A stretch of DNA of 64,000 bases from M3007 sp031425155. GTDB lineage: Bacteria > Bacteroidota > Bacteroidia > Chitinophagales > Saprospiraceae. The stretch's first letter is position 1. Every line of letters starts with the position of its first letter. Of this stretch, positions 24,119 through 32,700 are shown piece after piece. Both the position numbers and the translations under genes were made by a program. The stretch lies in assembly GCA_031425155.1 (NCBI GenBank), contig JANPIV010000017.1, positions 1 through 64,000 on the forward strand. The letters run 5' to 3'. The notes under the pieces are model-generated. The model did no database searches and was not told the origin of the DNA. It saw nothing but the letters and a program-made list of their open reading frames with translations.

Positions 24119-25214
24119 CGTACCGATTAGACACCCATTCGCGGTGGGCGATTTGCAGCCAGTTATCCTGTTCGCCAAATACCTGCACCCGGTCGCCAAG
24201 CCGGAGTTGGTGGCTTGCCCCGTATTCGGTACCCGGGCCGAGGCGAACGTTCAAATCGGGGGTGCCACTCACTTCGCCCGCTCGTACTATCAGCGGCTGC
24301 GTCACATTTTTTAGTATCCAACGCTTATCGCCGAGCATGTACCAATCGCCTTTTTCTCCCACCACGGGCGTCCAGATGCCATTGGGCAGCGCGTCAACCA
24401 CGCGCACCGTGATGGCAGGGCTTTCGCGTACATCGCCGTTGGCCCGGGAAATAATGCGCACCCATTTGGTCGTAAAAGTAATCTCCACATAGTTGGCACT
24501 CACCCAGCGATCCGTCCCGATGCGCAACCAGCCCCCCCTTTTTTCGAAAATATTCACCGTCGTGTTTTGGGCAAGTTTGGCCACCGCATTGTAACTCGTG
24601 CCGGGGCCGGTGCGCACATTCAGGTCTTTGGGGGTGGTGCGTCCCTGTTCGAGTTGCGGGGCCGGGTCGTCGCGCATCGCCGTGGCCACGTCGGTTTTGA
24701 ACTTCCCCCAGCTGGCCGGAGTGAGCATCATATTCGGGCAGTCCTTGCCGGTAATATCATAATGCCGGTACAGATCATTGGTCGTAAAACCATGTTTGCG
24801 CAGCAAATGCGCCGCCAATTCCACCGAATTGCGGTAGGTTTTGATCCAGTCGCCGTCGGAATTGACGCACATCTCGAAGCCGATGACAAAATAATTGGGC
24901 GTCAGGCTGGCACTTCCGGCGCGCATCCGTTCGCCGTCGGGTTTATACACGTTCGCGCCCACGTGATAGGCCACTTCATTGTCGGGAATAGCCTGGATGA
25001 TCTCCTGGTCGTCCACGATATAGTGCGCCGAAGCGTAACGATCGGTCTGGTTGTTGAAATAGTTGCGGTTGGCCTGGGCGTCCGCTCCTTTATTTTTGTT
25101 GGCCGTCCAGTGGGCAATCACGCCGCGCAGTTCGCGAAGCGAGTAATAATTGCGGTCACGCAGTGCCGGACGGTTGCGATCTTTGGTCAGCAGGTCGGAT
25201 TTGATGGTTAACAT
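24105..25214 (-). CDS. N-acetylmuramoyl-L-alanine amidase with SH3 repeats
   Basis: A 369-residue enzyme. Residues about 1-170 form an Amidase_2 domain with zinc ligands in VIAHWTANKNKG and in GKDCPNMMLTP, plus ASAHYIVDDQEIIQAIPD and EVAYHVGANVY. The domain hydrolyses the amide between MurNAc and the stem peptide. Three bacterial SH3-like repeats follow (DLNVRTGPGTSYNAV; a divergent middle one; DLNVRLGPGTEYGAS), which usually bind cell-wall peptide. The start at 25214 is used because the upstream extension reads through the intergenic region. No signal peptide is evident, so how it reaches the wall is unclear. It is convergent with the acyl-CoA reductase. Confidence 0.9.
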   Translation of the reverse strand: MLTIKSDLLTKDRNRPALRDRNYYSLRELRGVIAHWTANKNKGADAQANRNYFNNQTDRYASAHYIVDDQEIIQAIPDNEVAYHVGANVYKPDGERMRAGSASLTPNYFVIGFEMCVNSDGDWIKTYRNSVELAAHLLRKHGFTTNDLYRHYDITGKDCPNMMLTPASWGKFKTDVATAMRDDPAPQLEQGRTTPKDLNVRTGPGTSYNAVAKLAQNTTVNIFEKRGGWLRIGTDRWVSANYVEITFTTKWVRIISRANGDVRESPAITVRVVDALPNGIWTPVVGEKGDWYMLGDKRWILKNVTQPLIVRAGEVSGTPDLNVRLGPGTEYGASHQLRLGDRVQVFGEQDNWLQIAHREWVSNRYVKFL

Positions 25215-25278
25215 AAAGGCGAAGATTGAATAAATGGTTGATGGTGTGCGGGTGGATACAGATTGCAAATATGGGTGT

Positions 25279-25286
25279 TAATTTTG
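25279..25286 (+). promoter_or_regulatory. Possible -7 box for trmD
   Basis: TAATTTTG followed by CGCC matches the Bacteroidota -7 consensus. A TTG occurs 13 bases upstream, which is closer than usual. The transcript would carry a leader of about 120 bases before trmD. Confidence 0.35.
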
Positions 25287-25414
25287 CGCCGAAAGTAAAT
25301 CGCCTTTCGCTACCAAAAATTTTACGGGACAAAAATATTTTCGGCAGCGAAAATCAGGACAGTTCATTCATCCACCTTTATCAACCCCTCCAAACCTTTA
25401 TCAACCACCTTCTT

Positions 25415-26107
25415 ATGCGCTTTGATCTTCTGTCCGTAGTCCCCGAATTGCTGGAAAGTCCACTGAACCACTCTATTATGCAACGGGCCAAAGACAAGGG
25501 TTTGCTGGAAGTCCACCTGCACAACCTGCGCGACTACGCCGTGGGCAAACACCGGCAAGTGGACGACTACCAGTTCGGGGGCGGCGCGGGCATGGTCATG
25601 AAACCCGAGCCCATTGCCACCTGTATCGAGCAATTGCAGGCCGAGCGGCAATATGACGAAATCATCTATACGTCTCCCGATGGTGTGCGACTGGATCAGG
25701 CCCTGTGCAACCGGCTCAGTATGCACCAAAATCTGCTGGTACTCTGCGGCCACTATAAAGGCGTGGACGAGCGCATTCGCGAAAAATACGTGACCCTGGA
25801 AATCAGCATCGGCGACTATGTTTTATCCGGCGGCGAACTGGCAGCGGCGGTGCTGGTGGATGCCATCGGGCGGTTATTGCCCGGCGTACTCAACGACGAA
25901 ACCTCCGCGCTGTTCGATAGTTTTCAGGATGATTTGCTGGCGCCACCCGTCTATACCCGCCCGGCAGAATGGGATGGCCGGGTCGTGCCGGAAGTGCTGC
26001 TTTCCGGCCACGAACGCAACATTGACGACTGGCGGCATGAGCAAAGTCTGGAACGGACACGGGTGCGCAGGCCGGATATATTTGAGAAGTATGTGGGTGG
26101 AATGTAA
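25415..26107 (+). CDS. trmD: tRNA (guanine-N1)-methyltransferase
   Basis: A 230-residue SPOUT-class enzyme that methylates N1 of G37 in tRNAs, preventing frameshifts. The start is the ATG of MRFDLLSVVPELLESPL; the longer frame adds 63 unrelated residues. Family signatures are HLHNLRDYAVGKHRQVDDYQ, FGGGAGMVMKPEP, LCGHYKGVDERI and the knot region EISIGDYVLSGGELAA, then GRVVPEVLLSGHERNIDDWR. The C-terminus ends normally. It marks the left boundary of the Tc-toxin island. Confidence 0.97.
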   Translation: MRFDLLSVVPELLESPLNHSIMQRAKDKGLLEVHLHNLRDYAVGKHRQVDDYQFGGGAGMVMKPEPIATCIEQLQAERQYDEIIYTSPDGVRLDQALCNRLSMHQNLLVLCGHYKGVDERIREKYVTLEISIGDYVLSGGELAAAVLVDAIGRLLPGVLNDETSALFDSFQDDLLAPPVYTRPAEWDGRVVPEVLLSGHERNIDDWRHEQSLERTRVRRPDIFEKYVGGM

Positions 26108-26122
26108 CCGGCTGATTGCGGT

Positions 26123-26608
26123 TCATTGTTCTTCTTCGCACTCACTCCTGTTCACGTCATTGGTCAGGCTGTATGAAAAGTGAACAACTTGTTCTTCCCT
26201 CGTCGGTTTGGTCAAGCGATAAAAGTCAATAGCATGATCATCCCCTTTGTCTGCCTGAACAAAAATCTCTTCAAATCCCTGACGTCGGCAATACTCATTT
26301 GTGAATGCTATTAGTTTTTTTCCTATTCCCTTTCTTTGATATTCTGTCAATACAGCCAAGTCATACACGTATGCCAATGGTCGTTCGGAGTAATATTGGT
26401 CAAGCAAATAAACAGTTAGTCCTGCAATAATCTTACCTTTTGTCGTAGCAATAACAGCGAAAAATTTGTCCCTATCCAATAGTTTCTGCAAATGTGTCTC
26501 ACTTGGTCGTTTGAAATTCTCCATTTCAAAGACGTTCTCGAAAACGGAAAGCAGTGCATTCAGTTTTCGAATGTCGTTTGATTTTAATATTTCTATTTCT
26601 GTCTTCAA
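26123..26608 (-). CDS. GNAT acetyltransferase, AAC(3)-I-like
   Basis: A 161-residue GNAT-fold acetyltransferase that by eye resembles the aminoglycoside 3-N-acetyltransferase AAC(3)-I group: YVYDLAVLTEYQRKGIGKKL contains the acetyl-CoA-binding Q/RxxGxG/A motif, and IFVQADKGDDHAIDFY with EEQVVHFSY matches the family's C-terminal half. The start is a TTG codon. The gene is more AT-rich than trmD, its convergent neighbour, and an attC-like palindrome lies just before its start, so recent acquisition is likely. Whether it acts on aminoglycosides cannot be decided from sequence; other small amines are possible. Confidence 0.75.
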   Translation of the reverse strand: MKTEIEILKSNDIRKLNALLSVFENVFEMENFKRPSETHLQKLLDRDKFFAVIATTKGKIIAGLTVYLLDQYYSERPLAYVYDLAVLTEYQRKGIGKKLIAFTNEYCRRQGFEEIFVQADKGDDHAIDFYRLTKPTREEQVVHFSYSLTNDVNRSECEEEQ

Positions 26609-26636
26609 GATAATTTGAGTGTTGTTGGCGTGGGGG

Positions 26637-26699
26637 GGCTAACGTTACGCTTCCCGAACGTGCGACGTTTAGGTAGTATTTTCGGGAAGGAATTGTTGG
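26637..26699. repeat. attC-like imperfect palindrome upstream of the acetyltransferase
   Basis: Begins GGCTAAC (26637-26643), has a 9-bp stem CTTCCCGAA / TTCGGGAAG (26650-26658 and 26681-26689) and ends GTTGG. Length and outer AAC/GTT ends recall integron attC sites, though the end boxes do not fit the strict RYYYAAC/GTTRRRY pattern. Confidence 0.45.
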
Positions 26700-26745
26700 A
26701 AGCATTGCAGTAATTGTGTTCCTCTCTTTTGTTCGTCCAAAACAT

Positions 26746-29700
26746 TTAACTAATGGTGTACACTGCTATAATATACACCTCCGTCAGTGTATCCAATTCA
26801 TTAGGAGGAATAATAACCCGCAGGTTATGACTCGGTTGATCCTTCGTAAGATTAGTGCCATTTATCGTTTCCTGTGGTTCCTTAGGAATAGTATCGTAAA
26901 CGCGATAGACCAAAAACTCTTTAATATTAATAGTGCCTAATTGCACCAAATAGGGGAATTGTTCCTTTGAAATAGGGAGATTCAATTCACCGGTGCCATT
27001 TATTTTCATTTTATGCCATTGAGCAGGGAACTCAAAACGTGGCTGGATCAGGCGGAGAAAACCTTGTTTTTCACCACCTAATTCATTGACTTTTACCTTT
27101 AAATCATTGAGTTTAGTCTCCAAGTCTGCAATAACTGTTGCTTTACTGCGCCCTTCCTCTCTGGCAGTATATCGCACATGCATAATCACATCGCTGATGG
27201 TGTTGTAATCGAACTGGCGTAATGTTTCTTCTGTCATCAATTCCAGTTCCCAACGACTGACCACACCAGCACCTTCAAAAGGCAGGTAGCGCTCATCCCG
27301 GAAATTCAATTCAAAAATGCCGCTGTCGTTTTGGGCTGAACTGGCGGCGACTTTTCTCACAACTGGCATCATGTTGCTAAGTGTTTCTTCCATAGGCTTA
27401 ATCTGTGCTTTTGCCTCCCAAAGATGCAACATAGCATTCACCGTGCTGTATGTTCCCAAAATACAAGGAATAGAAATGCTGACCGATTTGATCCGGCGCA
27501 GGTGGTGGCCAGGGAAGTCGAGGTCAAAAATTTCTTGCGGCAGATCGAATTTGCATATGCCGTCCCTGCGCAGGTTAATCAGGGCAATTGGATTGAGTTG
27601 GTTGAGGGATACGTGCTTGGTGATTTCGAGTTCGCGGTGGTTATTATTCAAATAACTTTGCTCCATTTTAAGCAACTGTTGCATGAGGTTTTCTCCGGAG
27701 AGTAACCCAGCGCGTTCATTTTGCCATGTGTTGTTGTCAAGAAAGGTCTCTGTACTACTTATCTCAAGTTTATAACTTTCTTCAGCGGATTTTGAAATTT
27801 TCATGGCCATGCCAAAACTTTCCCGATGTAGCCGATGCAGTGTTGTGGCCATATAATTATACAGTCCCAGGTTCGTGAATTTATTGCTGTAAAAAGCCTG
27901 AATCTCCTGCGCTTGCTCTATGGTCTTTTCATGAATTTCAAAATCTTTTTCAGCAATTCTGAGTCTGATTTCAGATGCCAATAATTGCTGTCTAAGTTGT
28001 CTCAACTCCTGTTTAGCTGTGTTTAATTGAAAGTCCCATTCTACTTTCCTACGTTGAAAACCGGCTTGTAGGCCAGCAGAGGAAGACATGTTAACTAATA
28101 AATTAGCCGAGTTATGGAAAAATTGTGCTGTTGCATTAGCCATATCTCCCAATTCACGACCTCCAAAATTCAAAGAAAATGGACTACCTAATTGAGGAAT
28201 TAGATGAAACATTGAACTCAAATTATTTTGAATAGCTGCTTTTTTTTCAAAAGCATGTCCTTGATGCATAGCAGTAGCCTGAGTAATTTCCCATCCTGAT
28301 AGTCCTTCCTCTATCAGCCCCTGATAATAATCAATTCTTCGCTCCACATTCACCACGCTTTCTTCCATAGACTTGAACTGCCGCTTAGCCTCCAGAATTT
28401 GACTGTTTTTGATATCCTTAGAAAGTTTCAAAATATTGCGCTCATGAACGCTTCTAAGTAACATCAACTCTTCACCATCCTTTTTCTCTAAGGCGGATAA
28501 AAGTGCTGCTCCAAAGGCTTGAACATGCTGAGCGTATTGTTTGGCCTTTTCCAGCAGATAAACAAAACGATATGGAGATGTAAAATCAGGACCGCCTGCA
28601 CCTACTTCTTCCAGATTCAGACCTGCCGCCTGCGCTCTTACCAGTAACATGGGGTCAATAGGTGGCTGGAACAAAGCCAAACTACGTCTTATACCACTGA
28701 TATTCATACAATTCCGAATCTTGAATTGCCTGTCCGCTGCAATATCCCAATACTGAAATAAATAGTCATTAGGAGGTACGCAAAATGCCAGAATACTTTG
28801 TTGGACAATTTCGGAAGCAGGCACATTCAGCGATTCATCATCATAGACAGGGGTGAATTCACCACTATTAACATCGGTATAAATTTTATCTGAACTTAAG
28901 CCAGGGATGAACTTGTTTTCCGTCAGTTTAGTATACTTTTTAATCCTGATTTTTGCGGATAGTAAATCACTACTTATGAAACCACTTTGGTCATTTTCAG
29001 TGCTGATTAATTCCGAAATGGATTTCGCATTGGATAGTTTTGCCAGCCCGACTAAGGTAGAAGGCGTTGCACTTTTATCTCCCCTGCTTTCCAGTAGTTT
29101 TGAAAGATATTTGGAGGTACTCAGCGTGTCACGCTCCCCGGCAGTTACTTTTTGCACGCGGGCGTAAAGGTTTTCCAAATTAATAAAAAACTCAGTTCCG
29201 TTACTTGGAAGTGTACTGATCGCCTGATATGTCAGGGTATTCTCTGCTGACTGGCACTTTCCGATTTTTTCAGGTCGATTTCCTAAAATATCTTTCGCCA
29301 ACTGGTATAACATATTGGCCTCCAGGATACTTTCCTGCGTATCCTGAGCAAATAGATGGTCGCCCCAATCTAATAGATTGTCAATATATTTGATTACAAT
29401 AGACTTTTGATAAGCGCTGATACGCAAGCGTGCAATAGCATGTGGATCAAATGGATCATTTTGATAGACAGAAATAGTACTCTGATCCAGAAGGATGTCT
29501 TCCAGCCGGGTAATATTCAGGTCCCTGAATTCCCTAAATTGCCAGTAATGCTCGCCAGGGTTAACCACAGAGCTGTCTTCTGTTGACGCTGGATTGAAGA
29601 TGCGTTCATACCACCATTTAGCGCCTTTGAAATCCTGATTTGCGTTTAAATGGTTTGCAATTAAAAAAGGAATATGAAAAAACAGTTCCCAGTAATAGGC

Positions 29701-32700
29701 GCCATACGGACCATTGAAGTCTAACTTTTGCCCGCTGCTGTCACTCTTGTTTTGCGTACGAAGCGACAGAAATTGTTCAATACCTTTTTCAGATAAGGTG
29801 GCATTTAAATCCTCTGTTAAGATCGTGTCTAATATTGCTAGCAAAGACTTATTTGGAGTAACAGATAAAATAAAACTGTATACACCATCTATCTGGGTCA
29901 AAGATTTTCTTTTTTGATCGAATTCCAGAGTGCCATCTTCTATATATTGCAAAAATGGATTTTCATTGCCAAATGCGGCACTACATTCTTTGTAAAGTAA
30001 ATCACTACTAACGCGCTTGTCATCTTCCTTATTAAATTTAAGGTTGAGGTTGGGAGTATAATTGTAAGTATCTACGTAATGTTGTGTGATAAACAGCCCT
30101 TCTACATTCTCTATGACATTTAAAACATCTAAGGGTTGAGTAAATTTCAATTTGTCACTTAAATATGAAGTTGCCCCTACCAGTCCAGGAGAAGAAATTT
30201 TGACAACTATCCTTCCATCAAATAGAACTACTTCGTCTACTAAATCAAAATTATTATCAGGAACTATAAATTGTAATTGAGGGATGTTTCCCCCCCAAAC
30301 ATTAGTTTCTGAAGTTATATAAGTCCTTGTACTGAAATTTTTGCCTGGTGTAAAAATATGCCTAATATTAAGCAGTCTATTATTATCAGTTCTTGAAACA
30401 TACGGTTTTCTAAATACCTCTGCTTTATATTGGGCTATCAAAGAGTCCGCATTCTTATCAAATTGCTCTTTAACCGCTTCCTGTGAATATGGCTGCATTT
30501 TTAGCCTTAACAGAATTTCACTATTGAGAACATTAACCTTCCCAAGATACAAACGCTGTGGTGAAGACCACTTGCCGTTAACATCCAGTATGGAATACTT
30601 GGTAGTTACTTTAAAATCAACACTTTCCGAAGTAAAACTGGCATCAGTTAGACTACTCACTTCTTTATGCTGAACTTCCGTCCAGAACAGCATCAAATTT
30701 CCATTGTGGACAATTGTTGACACCTCCGCAGCCTCTATTGGAAGGTCAATTATTTGCCAATGACCCCACGCTTTTTTGTAATGATGGAAAGTCCTGTAAT
30801 AATATTGGTAGGGATCTAAATGTGTCCGTGCTACGAGGTAGAACTTTGTATTATCCTTGTCTATGCCTAAATCATCCATACCTCCCAGAGCACCTGTCTT
30901 AAAACCTATACTAAGGGTAGTGCTATTACCTACGTTACTATCAACATTAGCGTTAAATTGAGGTACATTATTGCTTTTTACTTCCTGATAATATGCGCCT
31001 GCATACCTAAGGCGCGCCAATTCAACAAACTGCGACATGTATTTCTTATACGCATTCTCGGCAGTATTCAGCGTAATGTTTTGCTGAAGCAGTTCGTCTT
31101 CGAGTTCTTTAAAGAGTGGAGTTTTGGTATCCCTCATGGAAGGATCAATATAATTTTCAGGGTATAAAAATACGTTCCGATTTGCCTCCCAAACCCTGTA
31201 GTTTTTCCGCCACTCCCATTCTTTTACAGGAATTAGCTTGGGCCTGACTTTAATACTGTCTGATGCTGACTGCTCGAGATTAATCAGGCAGCGGTGAACA
31301 TATAACTGAAGGCTGCTGATGGCGGATAATATTTTTGAGGTGCGGAAACATCCGCTCATTTCAACATCCAATAAAAAGAAGTGGTACAGATCCGAACGAT
31401 CCTTGAATTTGAATTCACTCTGGTTCGCAATGATATAATCACACAGGGCATCTCTTTTAATCGTATTGATTTTATCATGGTAAGGCTCGAGTTTATCCTT
31501 TTTTATTCCTTCTTCTGGATATTTAGAAGAAAAGGCATTAAATACGATGTTTCTTGCCGCTTCAAGCGCAGTGAATTCCGTAGTATCTATTTTAAACAGT
31601 GAATTTCCCTGTATGCCTAGGGTAGTACAAAGTGTACAAAAGTCGTAAATACGTTCCAGGTCATGAATGCGTTTTCCGGTGTACATCATTGTATCTGAAA
31701 TAGATCGGATAAGTTCGCCGGGGAGATTCCATATCCTTGCGAGCACATCTATATTACTATCCGTCAGCGAATTACTCTCATTATTTTTCAACAATTCTTT
31801 AAACGCTATCCTGGAATCATCAGTGATTTTATGTGATAATTGTGAAAATGTGACAAGTGATTTCAGATTATTAAGTGACAGGGTTTTAATATCAGCGATA
31901 CCAAATAAAAAAGAATTAGCAGGCAATGAAACATCTGCAATTGTTAAATCTAACTTGCTAAGGCAATATGAATGGCCCTCTGTATCTGACGCGAATTTTA
32001 TATTTAACTTGTCATCACCGTAGAGTATAAAATGTACATCACGAAAATCAAAGCGCGTACGATTTAGCCAGTCAGCAGCTTCAAGAAGATTATTGATTTG
32101 GTCAATCGTTTGAAATTCCTTGCCTTGGTTATAAACATGTGCTGCCGAAATCAGGGAATCAATGGAAATGCCAAGGCCGGCAGCAATCTTTACCTGCCGA
32201 TAGAAACGCGCCAGCAATGTATTATTTAAAACAAGTGGTGTAGTAAAGTCATCTGTCTTTGTCAGTTTTAATAATAAATTGAACTCGTGTTCTGTAATAC
32301 CTAATCCGGCCAGCAGGAAGGGCATTGCTTTTTCAAGTGAAGCCCGATCAGCCAATACAATTTCAGCCTGGTATACATCACTACCCGGAACAAGACCAAA
32401 TATTTTTTCATGGTTAAAAATCCTCTCGTACAAACGCTTTGAAAAAGGTTTGAGTTTGGTAGCCGGAAATATACTTGCCACTACACACAATTCTTCAACA
32501 TTCAGTTTAAACCGCGCCTGGAAGATTGTCAAATCGGCCAAAATGAGGATTTTAGGGTGGTTATCTGCATCTTTCTCTTCTATCAGTGTAAACAAGCCTG
32601 CTTCTTTCAAACTATGCAACAATAAGTCAAATTCACCTATTGTCCAGGATGTTTTTTTCCAAAGACGTAGGAAGCGATTACAAATATCAAGTGTAGCAGG

